Source: Salarchaeum japonicum_A
Lineage (GTDB): Archaea; Halobacteriota; Halobacteria; Halobacteriales; Halobacteriaceae
NCBI RefSeq assembly: GCF_049705945.1
Contig: NZ_JBNAMV010000004.1
Span: forward strand, 62,001-126,000
Direction: 5' to 3'
DNA length: 64,000 bases
A program made the translations under genes and the position numbers. The notes beneath the pieces were generated by a model, which was given only the letters and a program-made list of their open reading frames with translations, was not told the DNA's origin and searched no databases. This document shows, one piece after another, positions 42,690 to 51,501 of this stretch (its first letter is position 1; every line of letters starts with the position of its first letter).

Positions 42690-43491
42690 GGTGTCCCGAG
42701 AGAGCGTCGAGGACGCGCTGTTCCGCGCGGGCTACTGGCTGCTGTTCGCGGTCATCATGCTCCCAATCGTCGTCGTGTTCGTCACGTCCTTCCAGCAGGG
42801 CGAGTACCTCACGTTCCCGCCGAGCGAGTACAGCCTCCGCTGGTACGGCGAGTTCTTCGCGAGCGAGGAGTGGCTGAGCGCGGTCGTGGACAGCGCCACC
42901 ATCGGCATCGGGGCGTCCGTGCTCGCGACCGTGCTCGGCGTCACTGGGTCGCTCGCCGTGCAGCGCTCCGACTCAGTGCTCACGCGCGTCCTCCCGCCAA
43001 TCATCCTCCTTCCGCTCCTGCTCCCGCCGGTCGTCATCGGGCTGACGCTCCTCATCTACGTCAACCGAATCGGGCTCACGAGCGCGTACCTCAACATCGT
43101 CGTCGCGCACACGCTGTGGGCGACGCCGCTCGTGTTCTTCGTGATGCAGTCCGTGTTCGCGCGCTTCGACTGGGACCTCCGCGACGCCGGAATGGACTTG
43201 GGCGGACGCCCCTCCCGGGTGTTCTACCACGTCGTGCTGCCGAACGTCCGGAGCGGCGTCGTCATCTCCGCGGTCATCGCGTTCATCGTCAGCCTTCAGG
43301 AGTTCATCATGGCGCTGTTCCTGAAGAGCTACTACGTGAAGACGGTGCCCGTGCTCGCGTGGACCTCGCTCGAGTCCTCCCTGACGCCGATGGTGAGCGT
43401 CGTCTCGGCGTTCCTCGTTCTCGCCTCTATCGTCGGCGTGCTCGTCGCTGCGGCGGTGATGAACATGGAGTGGCTCGCGAAACAGCTCTAG
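42682..43491 (+). CDS. ABC transporter permease (PotC-like)
   Basis: 269 residues, overlapping the previous permease by 8 bp. Six helices and the EAA-loop motif RDAGMDLGGRPSRVFYHVVLPNVRSGV. The C-terminal helices end VLVAAAVMNMEWLAKQL. Completes the four-gene transporter. Its stop overlaps by 3 bp that of the convergent HTH gene, which may regulate it. Confidence 0.94.
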   Translation: MSRVSRESVEDALFRAGYWLLFAVIMLPIVVVFVTSFQQGEYLTFPPSEYSLRWYGEFFASEEWLSAVVDSATIGIGASVLATVLGVTGSLAVQRSDSVLTRVLPPIILLPLLLPPVVIGLTLLIYVNRIGLTSAYLNIVVAHTLWATPLVFFVMQSVFARFDWDLRDAGMDLGGRPSRVFYHVVLPNVRSGVVISAVIAFIVSLQEFIMALFLKSYYVKTVPVLAWTSLESSLTPMVSVVSAFLVLASIVGVLVAAAVMNMEWLAKQL

Positions 43492-44141
43492 ACGGCGCTC
43501 TCCGCGAGCGCTTCGACCGCCCGCCGCACTCGTTCTGACGCTGCTTGCGTCGACACGCCGAGTTCGTCCGCAACGTCCGCGAGCGTCGCCTCCCGCGGCA
43601 CGCCGAAGTAGCCGAGCGAAACCGCGGCCCGCAAGGCCGCGCGCTGGGCGTCCGTGAGACTCCCGGTGTCGTCGGCGTTCACGCCCTCGTAGAGACGCCG
43701 TAATGAGAACGTCACGTCCTCGTCGTCGCACGCCGCGCGGAACTTCGCGAGCGCGTCCCGGTCGGGAAACCGCATCTCGAACCGCCAGCCGGACGGCGCG
43801 CTGTAGAGACCGACGAGCGCCGCGCCGAGGTCGACGTACGTCGGGTAGATGACGGTGTCGTGGTGCTCGCTGATCTGCACGCGGTAGATCCGGCGGTTGT
43901 CCATGTCGTCCAGGACGACCGCATTCGACACGGAGTCGTCGGCGCGCAGGGCGTCGTCGAACGCCGCGAGCGCGTCCTCGTCGGCGTCGTCAGTCGGGGT
44001 CGCCCAGAAGAAGATGAGCGGGCGCTGCGGGTCGGTTCCGACCTCGTGCTGGACGTTCAGGTCGACGTCGGGGACGGCGCTGCGGGCGTGGTGGAGGGCG
44101 AGGTCCGGGCCGGTCAGCAGGAACTCGGCGATGAGACTCAT
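43488..44141 (-). CDS. Bat-type HTH transcriptional regulator
   Basis: 217 residues. The C-terminal HTH (LTDAQRAALRAAVSLGYFGVPREATLADVADELGVSTQAASERVRRAVEAL) is the HTH_10 module of bacterio-opsin activator proteins. The N-terminal 150 residues form the usual Bat-like sensor with hydrophobic strands (LIFFWATPTDD; RIYRVQISEHHDTVIYPTYVDLG) but no PAS or GAF motif. Haloarchaea carry many such one-component regulators. Convergent with the polyamine-type transporter, a possible target. Confidence 0.9.
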   Translation of the reverse strand: MSLIAEFLLTGPDLALHHARSAVPDVDLNVQHEVGTDPQRPLIFFWATPTDDADEDALAAFDDALRADDSVSNAVVLDDMDNRRIYRVQISEHHDTVIYPTYVDLGAALVGLYSAPSGWRFEMRFPDRDALAKFRAACDDEDVTFSLRRLYEGVNADDTGSLTDAQRAALRAAVSLGYFGVPREATLADVADELGVSTQAASERVRRAVEALAESAV

Positions 44142-44222
44142 TGTCCGCCAAAGGGGTCGGGTATGTGATAGTTCCCCCGGGTTTCCCGAACGCTTAGGGC
44201 GATTCCAGCACACGCAAGCGAC

Positions 44223-45050
44223 ATGGAGAGCGACTGGGGCGACTGGCTGCCGGCGGCGGTCGCGGACGCCGACCCGGACACCGTCGCCGTCTGGTATCTC
44301 GGCTGTAACGGCTTCGTGCTCAAGGGACGCGAGGGAACGACGGTCTATATCGACCCGTACGTCGGGACGGGCGACCCGCCGCGGACGGTGCGGATGGTTC
44401 CCGTTCCGTTCGACCCCGCGGACGTGACGGACGCGGACGCGGTGCTGGCGACCCACGAACACACCGACCACGTGCACGGGGAGACGCAGGGGCCGATTCT
44501 CGCGAACAGCGAGGCGACGTTCTACGGGCCGGGCGCGAGCGTCGCGGTGACCCAGGAGGAGAACTGGCAGTCCGCGTACGACCTCGGCACCGACCAGTTC
44601 GAGACCGTCTCGGAGGGCGAGTCGTTCGAACTCGGCGAATTCACCGTGCACGTCGAGTACGCGCACGACCCGGACGCCGCCGACCCGGTGTCGTACGTGT
44701 TCGAGCACGACGCTGGCGTGTTCTTCCACGGCGGCGACACGAAACCGGACGGCGGCCTGGAACGCGTCGGCGACGAGTACGACATCGACCTCGGCGCGCT
44801 CGCGTTCGGCTCTCCGGGTATGATTCCGGACAAGCAGACCCGGGAGCCGAAGTACACGAAGTGGTACAGCGACGAGGCGGAAGTCGTCGAGGCCGCGCGC
44901 CTCCTCGACCTTGACCGACTGCTCCCGACGCACTGGGACATGTGGAAAGGACTCACTGCAAACCCCGAGGCGTTGCGGCCGCACGTCCGAAGTTTCGACG
45001 CGCCCGACCGCCTCGAACTCGCCGAAATCGGCGACCGGGTAGACCTGTGA
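44223..45050 (+). CDS. MBL-fold metal-dependent hydrolase (UlaG-like)
   Basis: 275 residues. The beta-lactamase fold motif ATHEHTDHVHG (HxHxDH) is near residue 80, preceded by VWYLGCNGFVLKGREGTTVYIDPY, typical of the UlaG/L-ascorbate-6-phosphate lactonase group, and followed by FFHGGDTKPDGGLERVG and LPTHWDMWKG. Substrate uncertain. Its TGA overlaps the GTG of the acetyltransferase gene, so they are translationally coupled. Confidence 0.88.
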   Translation: MESDWGDWLPAAVADADPDTVAVWYLGCNGFVLKGREGTTVYIDPYVGTGDPPRTVRMVPVPFDPADVTDADAVLATHEHTDHVHGETQGPILANSEATFYGPGASVAVTQEENWQSAYDLGTDQFETVSEGESFELGEFTVHVEYAHDPDAADPVSYVFEHDAGVFFHGGDTKPDGGLERVGDEYDIDLGALAFGSPGMIPDKQTREPKYTKWYSDEAEVVEAARLLDLDRLLPTHWDMWKGLTANPEALRPHVRSFDAPDRLELAEIGDRVDL

Positions 45051-45487
45051 GGGTAGTCGAAGCCACGTCGGAGGCGGCGCGCGCGGACGCGTTCAGCGTG
45101 CGACGGGCGGTGTTCGTGGACGAACAGGGCGTCCCCGAGGACTTGGAGTGGGACGACCACGACGAGGCCGAGGAGACCCACCATTTCGTCGCGTACGACG
45201 GCGAGACGCCGGTCGGGGCGGCGCGCCTCCGGCCGAAGGACGAGTCGACGGGGAAGGTAGAGCGCGTCGCGACCCTCGAGGAGCGCCGGGGCGAGGGCAT
45301 CGGCCGCGCGCTGATGAACGAACTGGAGGACGCCGCGCGCGACGAATACGACCGCCTCGTACTGCACGCGCAGACGCACGCGGAGCCGTTCTACCTCCAC
45401 CTCGGATACGAGACGACGAGCGACGTGTTCGACGAGGCGGGCATCCCACACGTGGAGATGGCGAAGCGTCTGAACCGCAATCAGTAA
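45047..45487 (+). CDS. GNAT-family N-acetyltransferase
   Basis: 146 residues from a GTG at 45047 within the TGA of the hydrolase gene (GTGA). The fold is clear: SVRRAVFVDEQGVPEDLEWDDHDEAEETHHFVAYD, acetyl-CoA loop ERRGEGIGRALMNELEDAA and a C-terminal FYLHLGYETTSDVFDEAGIPHVEM, resembling ElaA-type acetyltransferases. Substrate unknown. Confidence 0.9.
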   Translation: MRVVEATSEAARADAFSVRRAVFVDEQGVPEDLEWDDHDEAEETHHFVAYDGETPVGAARLRPKDESTGKVERVATLEERRGEGIGRALMNELEDAARDEYDRLVLHAQTHAEPFYLHLGYETTSDVFDEAGIPHVEMAKRLNRNQ

Positions 45488-45513
45488 ACCGACGCGGGCG
45501 CTTTCTTCGCGTG

Positions 45514-46434
45514 ATGAGTGAGACCGTCCACGTCGCCGTGCCGCGGAAGGGCCGCCCGCTGGAAGCCGTTCTCGACCGGCTTGCGGGCCATCCCGACGCG
45601 ACCGGGGACGCCGCGGCGGTCGCGGACGACGTGTCGAACGTCCTCCGCTACGAGAAGTCCGTGACGAAGGACCGGCAGGACGCCGAAGACGGCGTGTACG
45701 CTCGACTCGCGGACTACTCGACGCCGGGAGACGACTATGCGCCAGACTTCACCCTGCTCCGGGACGACCGCGCGGGCTTCCCGCGACGGGTCGTCTTCGA
45801 CAGCGTCACCATCGACCTCGGGGACGTGAACGTCCACCTCGTCGGTCGCGAGGAGCCGTTTCGCGCGCTCCGCACGCACGAGTTCGCGCTCGGGTTCGAC
45901 AGCGCCGACCTCGTCCTCGAAGAAGTCGTCGGCCTCGAACCCGAGCCGCTGACCTCGTTGGCAGACGTGAACGCCCGCATCGACCCGCACGACACGGACG
46001 TGCGCGTCGTCACCGGCCTCGGAGACACCGTCTATCACACGCTGCTCGCGACCCACGAAACCGTGGATTCGGGACCCACGGATACGCTCGACCGCGCGTT
46101 CGTCGAGGAGTACGAGGGAGCGTTCTGCATCAGTCCGCGCTACGAGCGCCTCGTCGAGGCGGTGCTCGGCACGCGCGCCGCCGACGGCCTGGAGTTCGTC
46201 TACCCCGGCCCCGGCGTCGAGGAGGAGGCCGCCGTCGCGGACGCGGGTATCGGCGCGTACCTCACCGTCACGGGGTCGACGGCGCGCGAGCACGGCCTCG
46301 AACTCGGCGAACGGCTGTTCCCGAGCGAGACCGTGCTGATGGAGAACGCCTGCGAGACAGACAGCGCGGCTATCGAGCGCGTGCGGGAGGCGCTCGGACA
46401 CACCGTCGAGGAGACCGCGCTCGCGATGGACTAG
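45514..46434 (+). CDS. HisG-like protein of unknown function
   Basis: 306 residues from the ATG at 45514 (a GTG directly precedes it). The N-terminus VAVPRKGRPLEAVLDRL matches the first strand of ATP phosphoribosyltransferase HisG, and the C-terminal part around residues 230-275 (AVADAGIGAYLTVTGSTAREHGLEL, then ERLFPSETVLMEN) matches its second motif, but the acidic pair of the PRPP loop (normally D-I-V-[ES]-[TS]-G) is missing. True HisG is 200-300 residues with a free His pathway context; no his genes adjoin. It may be a substrate-binding or phosphoribosyl-type enzyme with changed specificity. Lies 26 bp after the acetyltransferase gene and 29 bp before the thioesterase. Confidence 0.6.
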   Translation: MSETVHVAVPRKGRPLEAVLDRLAGHPDATGDAAAVADDVSNVLRYEKSVTKDRQDAEDGVYARLADYSTPGDDYAPDFTLLRDDRAGFPRRVVFDSVTIDLGDVNVHLVGREEPFRALRTHEFALGFDSADLVLEEVVGLEPEPLTSLADVNARIDPHDTDVRVVTGLGDTVYHTLLATHETVDSGPTDTLDRAFVEEYEGAFCISPRYERLVEAVLGTRAADGLEFVYPGPGVEEEAAVADAGIGAYLTVTGSTAREHGLELGERLFPSETVLMENACETDSAAIERVREALGHTVEETALAMD

Positions 46435-46463
46435 CTTTTCAGCCTCCCCGCCGGACTCCGGGT

Positions 46464-46859
46464 ATGTTCGAGTACTCGCGCACGGTGGACGTGCGCTATC
46501 AGGACTTCGACACCGTGGGCGTCGCGAACAACGCGACGTTCGCCACGCTCGTGGAGGAGGGCCGGCGGTACTATCTCGAAGACCACCTCGGAATCAGTCT
46601 GGACGACTCGCGGGTCGTGCTCGCGCACCTGGAGTTCGACTTCGAGCGGCCGGTGACGGAGCCGACGAGCGTGGACGTGCACGTCCGCACGGACGACGTG
46701 GGCGGGTCGAGTTTCACGCTCGCGTACGAGGTCACGCAGAACGGGGACCGTATCGCGACCGCGGAGTCGACGCAGGTCACGATAGACGACGCGGGGCGGC
46801 CGCGCGACCTCCCCGAGACGTGGCGGACTCCGCTGGAGTCGTCGCTACTGGACGGCTAG
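46464..46859 (+). CDS. Hotdog-fold acyl-CoA thioesterase (4HBT type)
   Basis: 131 residues: RTVDVRYQDFDTVGVANNATFATLVEEGRRYY contains the family motif (Y/RxxD near residue 14) of 4-hydroxybenzoyl-CoA-type thioesterases, and the long helix and beta sheet follow (LEFDFERPVTEPTSVDVHVRTDDVG). Substrate unknown. A DHNA-CoA hydrolase is absent from the menaquinone cluster, and this enzyme is a possible candidate (inference only). Its 3' end overlaps the next convergent gene by 15 bp. Confidence 0.88.
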   Translation: MFEYSRTVDVRYQDFDTVGVANNATFATLVEEGRRYYLEDHLGISLDDSRVVLAHLEFDFERPVTEPTSVDVHVRTDDVGGSSFTLAYEVTQNGDRIATAESTQVTIDDAGRPRDLPETWRTPLESSLLDG

Positions 46860-47117
46860 TTCGTCGGCGCGTTCGGCGGCGAGGTCCGCGAGTTCTTCGG
46901 TGGTGAGGTCGGAGCGGTCGGCGAGCACGCGCGTCAGCATGCCGAGCTGGTCGATGGCGGCGCCGTGGAGTTCGCGGCCGTCGACGGTGCTGCCGAAGTA
47001 GAACTCGGGCGCGCCGTCCTCGTGGAGCAGTCCGAGATAGATGGAGTCGAGGTTCTCTGCGTCCAGCGCGGACGTCGCCTGCTCTCGCACTTCCTCGAAG
47101 TCGGGGTCGTCGCTCAT
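46845..47117 (-). CDS. Small acidic conserved protein, unknown function
   Basis: 90 residues from the ATG at 47117; the longer frame upstream is arginine/cysteine-rich and not coding-like. The sequence is acidic and soluble: FEEVREQATSALDAENLDSIYLGLLHEDGAPEFYFGSTVDGRELHGAA and a leucine-rich helical C-terminus. The middle looks beta-rich. I do not recognise the family. Its 3' end overlaps the thioesterase gene. Confidence 0.7.
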   Translation of the reverse strand: MSDDPDFEEVREQATSALDAENLDSIYLGLLHEDGAPEFYFGSTVDGRELHGAAIDQLGMLTRVLADRSDLTTEELADLAAERADELAVQ

Positions 47118-47224
47118 GGCGTCCGCTCGGGGTTCCGCGGGGAAAAACCCAGCCGTCGCGGCGAGCGACAGCCCACATCTGCAGGACCGACACGGGAAGG
47201 AATGTGGGGGTCGTCGATGCGGGT

Positions 47225-47746
47225 ATGACGACACTCCGGTACGCGACACGGGCCGACGCGTCGGCGGTCGCCGACCTCCAGACCGCGGCGGCGCGAGCGT
47301 TCGGTCCCGGACACTACACTGGCGACGAACTGGACCGGTGGGCGCGCGAGCGCGACCCCGCGGCGTACGACTTCGACGACGGCGTGCACGTGGTCGCGGA
47401 GCGCGACGGCGACGTGGTCGGCTGGGGATGGGTGCGGCCCGAGCGCTGCGAGGTGAGCGCCGTCTCCGTCCACCCCGACCACGCCCGCGACGGCCTCGGC
47501 ACGCGCCTGCTCGACCGGCTCGAAGCGGAGGCGGCGGACGCCGGCTGCGACGCGCTCTCGCTGTGGGCGTCCCTGCCGAGCGTGGGGTTCTACGACGCGA
47601 ACGGCTACGAGCGCGTGCGCCGCGTCACACTCGACTCGGGGTCGACCTCGCTGCCGTGCGTCGTGATGCGGAAGCACGGCGTGCCGCTCGACGGTGTGGA
47701 CGCGGCGACGGGGAGCGCGGCGCACACGGGGTGCGTCGAGGAGTAG
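47225..47746 (+). CDS. GNAT-family N-acetyltransferase
   Basis: 173 residues from the ATG at 47225 (an upstream ATG at 47204 adds seven residues). Acetyl-CoA-binding motif VHPDHARDGLGTRLLDRLEAEA; preceding strands VVGWGWVRPERCEVSAVSV; C-terminal YDANGYERVRRVTLD. It has an extended acidic tail. Substrate unknown. Confidence 0.88.
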   Translation: MTTLRYATRADASAVADLQTAAARAFGPGHYTGDELDRWARERDPAAYDFDDGVHVVAERDGDVVGWGWVRPERCEVSAVSVHPDHARDGLGTRLLDRLEAEAADAGCDALSLWASLPSVGFYDANGYERVRRVTLDSGSTSLPCVVMRKHGVPLDGVDAATGSAAHTGCVEE

Positions 47747-47847
47747 GTTACCGAAGCCGTCACCTACTTCCCGCGGACTGAACAAGCGGTCAGTATGTTC
47801 GTTCTGTTCGCTGAGTCCGTACTGTCTCGCGCGGGAGGGATGGCCTG

Positions 47848-49110
47848 ATGGGCGTGCTGGACACCGACCGCCGCATCATCGTGTTGGCGCTCGCGCGGAT
47901 GGCGGACGCCATCGGGAACTCCTTCCTCATCGTCGTCCTCCCGCTCTACATCGAGAAGCTCGTCGGCGGCGGCGAGTCCGGCGTGTTTGTCGGGCTGTTC
48001 GGGCTGTCCACGACGCTCTCGCTCGGACTCGCGACCGGACTCGTGCTCTCCCTGTTCGGCTTCCTCAACAGCTTCGCGCAGCCGTTCACCGGCCGGTGGA
48101 GCGACCGCCTCGGGAAGCGCAAACTCTTCATCATCGCCGGGCTCGGCATTCTCACGATAACGAACCTCGCGTACGTCCTCGCGGGCAGTTACTTCAGCCT
48201 GTTCGGTATCCGCGCCCTCCAGGGCCTCGGCGTCGCGTTCACCGTCCCGGCGACCATCGCGCTCGTGAACGAACTCTCCTCGGCCGAGAGCCGCGGGGAG
48301 AGCATGGGCGTGTTCAACACGTTCCGCTTGCTCGGGTTCGGAATCGGCCCCGTCGCCGCCGGAACGTTCGTCCACCTCTACGGGTACAACGCCGCGTTCG
48401 CGTTCGCCGCCGGCGCGGCGCTCGTCGCGACGCTCCTCGTGTACGCGCTCGTGGAGGACGCTGAGGACACGGAAGCGAGCGCGAGCGAGGACCTCTCCAT
48501 CGAGGTGTTGAACTCCGCGAACCGCGGCGTCCTTGACCCCGTGTTCACGCTCGGCCTCGCCTCCCTCTTCATGGCCATCGGCATCGCGCTCCTCGCCGCC
48601 ATCGAGACGAAGGTGAACGCCCGCCTCGACCAGGGGAGTTTCCTGTTCGGCGTGGAGTTCGCGGCGTTCGTCCTCGCGCAAGTGCTCGTGCAGGTCCCGG
48701 TGGGGAGTCTGAGCGACCGGTACGGCCGACGGCCGTTCATCCTCCTCGGTCTCGTCATCCTCGCGCCCGCGACACTCGTTCAGGGGTTCGTCACCACGCC
48801 CGCGCAGATGATAACGGCGCGGTTCGTGCAGGGCGTCGCCGGCGCGATGGTGTTCGCGCCCGCGTTCGCGCTCGCGGGCGACCTCGCCCGGCACGGCGAC
48901 TCCGGGACGAAACTCAGCATCCTCACGATGAGTTTCGGCCTCGGAACCGCCATCGGCCCGCTCGCGGCGGGCGTGCTGTACACCCTTGACTACGCCGCGC
49001 CGTTCGTGTTCGGCGGACTGCTTGCGGTGGTGGGATTGGTGCTCGTGTACACGCAGGTCGCGGAGACCGTCGACCCCGGTGCGGGGCCGGCCGCCGCGCC
49101 GCAGGATTAG
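47848..49110 (+). CDS. MFS transporter
   Basis: 420 residues, about 12 helices. The MFS motif between TM2 and TM3 is GRWSDRLGKRKLFI, repeated after TM8 as GSLSDRYGRRPFIL; the central loop (DTEASASEDLSIEVLNSANRG) is acidic. Probably a drug or metabolite exporter (DHA-like), but the substrate cannot be inferred. Convergent with the ABC permease gene, overlapping by 4 bp. Confidence 0.93.
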   Translation: MGVLDTDRRIIVLALARMADAIGNSFLIVVLPLYIEKLVGGGESGVFVGLFGLSTTLSLGLATGLVLSLFGFLNSFAQPFTGRWSDRLGKRKLFIIAGLGILTITNLAYVLAGSYFSLFGIRALQGLGVAFTVPATIALVNELSSAESRGESMGVFNTFRLLGFGIGPVAAGTFVHLYGYNAAFAFAAGAALVATLLVYALVEDAEDTEASASEDLSIEVLNSANRGVLDPVFTLGLASLFMAIGIALLAAIETKVNARLDQGSFLFGVEFAAFVLAQVLVQVPVGSLSDRYGRRPFILLGLVILAPATLVQGFVTTPAQMITARFVQGVAGAMVFAPAFALAGDLARHGDSGTKLSILTMSFGLGTAIGPLAAGVLYTLDYAAPFVFGGLLAVVGLVLVYTQVAETVDPGAGPAAAPQD

Positions 49111-50717
49111 AGGCGGTAGTCGTCTATTCTGGAGCCGGCGACGCGATAGCTCGCGTACCCACATAGTCCGACGAACACCGCGGTGACGAGTGTGCCGAGG
49201 GCCTGTACGAGTGCCGGGGTGATACCGATCCCGTCCGCGAGCGCGTCAGCGACCGCGGGCACCTGCGTCGCGAGACCGGGCGCGGCGACGACGAGCAGGA
49301 CGAGCGAGTAGATGCCGAACGCGACGAGGCTCGGCGCGACGACCCGGCGGCTGCGCGAGATGCGGACGCCCTCGAAGCGCGGGAACAGCGTGCCGATGCC
49401 GGTCGCGAGCATGCACGCGCCGACGAGCAGCGCGACCGTCGACACGGTGAGGAGTCCGAGCTGGACGGCGTCGAACGGAACGAGGACGGCGGAGACGAGG
49501 GTGAGCGGGAGGACGACGGACGCGCCGGCGACCGCGCCGGCGGAGACGAGGCCGCGGGCGAGCGACCGGCCGGGAACGCCACTGGTGAGGGTGACGGGGA
49601 GCATCGCGCCCTCATCCCCGAGTGGATTGAGCGCGAACCCGGCGCCGGCCGCCCACGCGCCGTAGACGGCGAAGATGGCGGGCAGAGTCGCGGGCACCTC
49701 TCCCGTCTGAACGGCCTGTGTGACCGGCGTGAGCAGGACGAACGCGGGATAGATGACGAACACGAGTTTGATGGGAGCGCGTCGGGCGCGCGTCCACGCC
49801 GTGCGCGCGACCCACGCCGAGGGTCGGCCGACGACGCGTTCGAGCGGGCCGGCAGAGACGGAGGTCTCCTCGCGTTCGACGCGCGCTTCGGTGTGGGCTT
49901 CGTCGGCGTACCAGGCGGCGCCCGCGCCGCGGATGGCGGCCGCGAGCAGGACCGGAAGGGCGACGACGGCCACTACGAGGCCGGCGACGGCTTCGGTGAC
50001 GGCGGCGTCGCCGACGACGGCGAACGGGAGCAGGCCGATCCAGCCGATGGGGGTCGCGCCGACCGCGTCGAGGAGCGGCATGAAGAACGACGCGTCCTGG
50101 GAGACGCCGACGACGTAGAGGTAGACCAGGAAGATGGCGACGCCGAGCGGCGTCTTGTACTTGGCGAGCCGGCTGTTCGCGGTGAACCCGTAGCGGAGGG
50201 CGTAGCCGAGCGCGTGGCCGGCGAGCGTGCCGACGGCCGCGAGCGTGCCCGCGGCGACGAGGACGGATGCACCGAGGACGACGGACCCGGAGCCGACGGC
50301 GATTCCGACGGAGATACAGACGACGGGGACTGCGGCGTACGCGGCGACGCCGACGAGTTCCGCGAGCAGGAGGCCGAGCACGCCGTCCCGGTAGGGGATG
50401 GTGGTGAGCATACCGGCCTCGTGGTCGAGTTCGCCCTGTTCGCCGACGATGCGGATGGCGGTCAGGCCGGTCGCACCGAGGAAGAGTGCGGACGCGGCGA
50501 GCGGTCCGTACTCGACGATTTCGGCGTCGATGGGGCCGGAGACGGATTCGCCGATGTTGAACGCGCCGAGCGCGGCCGCGGCGCTGAACACGACCAGGAA
50601 GATGCCGGCGATGGCGAGCGCGCCGGCCTGGAGGCGGCTGCGGAGGAGCACGCGGATGCGGCGCTTCGTCTCGACGCGCGCGAACAGGAGTGCGTGCCCG
50701 AGGTTCGGCGTTTTCAC
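49107..50717 (-). CDS. ABC-2-type exporter permease
   Basis: 536 residues from a GTG at 50717 that overlaps the TGA of the ATPase gene. About twelve hydrophobic helices in two groups separated by a charged loop (EARVEREETSVSAGPLERVVG); the N-terminus (ARVETKRRIRVLLRSRLQ) is typical of the amphipathic start of such permeases. Works with the preceding ATPase as an exporter, perhaps for a peptide, lipid or toxic compound. Confidence 0.85.
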   Translation of the reverse strand: MKTPNLGHALLFARVETKRRIRVLLRSRLQAGALAIAGIFLVVFSAAAALGAFNIGESVSGPIDAEIVEYGPLAASALFLGATGLTAIRIVGEQGELDHEAGMLTTIPYRDGVLGLLLAELVGVAAYAAVPVVCISVGIAVGSGSVVLGASVLVAAGTLAAVGTLAGHALGYALRYGFTANSRLAKYKTPLGVAIFLVYLYVVGVSQDASFFMPLLDAVGATPIGWIGLLPFAVVGDAAVTEAVAGLVVAVVALPVLLAAAIRGAGAAWYADEAHTEARVEREETSVSAGPLERVVGRPSAWVARTAWTRARRAPIKLVFVIYPAFVLLTPVTQAVQTGEVPATLPAIFAVYGAWAAGAGFALNPLGDEGAMLPVTLTSGVPGRSLARGLVSAGAVAGASVVLPLTLVSAVLVPFDAVQLGLLTVSTVALLVGACMLATGIGTLFPRFEGVRISRSRRVVAPSLVAFGIYSLVLLVVAAPGLATQVPAVADALADGIGITPALVQALGTLVTAVFVGLCGYASYRVAGSRIDDYRL

Positions 50718-51460
50718 GTGCCGTCGACCTCCGTGGTGACTTCGAGGAAGACGTCTTCGAGGCTCTGCTGTTCGCCGGTTTCGGCGCGTTTCTTGAGGGC
50801 CTCGGGACCGCCTTCCGCGACGAGGTCGCCCTTGAAGAGAACGCCGACGGTGTCCGCGAGTTCGTCGACCACGGAGAGGATGTGACTGGAGAGGAAGACG
50901 GTGGTTTCGTCCTTGGCGAGGTCGTCGATGGTGTCGCGAACGGTGCGGGCGGCGCGGGGGTCGAGGCCGGACGTGGGTTCGTCGAGGAACACGACTTCGG
51001 GGTCGTGGAGGAGCGCCTGCATGATGCCGGCTTTCTGCTTCATTCCCTTCGAGTACGCGCTGATTCGCTTGTCGGCGTCGTCCGCGAGGCCGAAGCGTTC
51101 GAGAAGGTCGTCGATGCGGGCGGTAGCGTCGGCGGGCGGGAGGTCGCGGAGGCCGGCGATATACTCGAGTTGTTCGCGGCCGGTGAGTTCGTCGAACAGC
51201 GGCGGTTCTTCGGGGAGGTAGCCGATTCGTTCCACGAGCGCGTCCCGGTCGTCGATGGACGCGCCGGCGACGGACGCGGTGCCGTGCGTCGGTTTCGTGA
51301 GCGTCGTCAGCATCCGCATCGTCGTGGTCTTCCCGGCACCGTTCGGCCCGAGGAAGCCGTACACCGTACCTTGGGGGATGGAGAAGTCGAGGCCGTCGAC
51401 GGCGGTCTCGTCGCCGTAGCGCTTGGTGAGGCCGGTCGCCTCGATAGCGGGGGTTGGCAT
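50714..51460 (-). CDS. ABC-2-type exporter ATPase
   Basis: 248 residues from the ATG at 51460. Walker A GPNGAGKTTTMRM, Q-loop region GYLPEEPPLFDELTGREQL, signature AYSKGMKQKAGIMQALL, Walker B VVFLDEPTSGLDPRAARTV and H-loop FLSSHILSVVDELADTVGVL. Shares the GTGA overlap with the permease. 41 bp downstream of the TrmB gene on the same strand. Confidence 0.95.
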   Translation of the reverse strand: MPTPAIEATGLTKRYGDETAVDGLDFSIPQGTVYGFLGPNGAGKTTTMRMLTTLTKPTHGTASVAGASIDDRDALVERIGYLPEEPPLFDELTGREQLEYIAGLRDLPPADATARIDDLLERFGLADDADKRISAYSKGMKQKAGIMQALLHDPEVVFLDEPTSGLDPRAARTVRDTIDDLAKDETTVFLSSHILSVVDELADTVGVLFKGDLVAEGGPEALKKRAETGEQQSLEDVFLEVTTEVDGT

Positions 51461-51501
51461 ATCGAAGAGTGAACAGTCGGGGGAGGAATAAGTTCCGGGA
51501 G

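Noticed and set aside
49107..51460. Considered whether the ABC-2 exporter and the RND exporter form one operon
   Set aside because: There is a 41-bp gap with no overlap between the TrmB gene and the ATPase; cotranscription is possible but cannot be shown.
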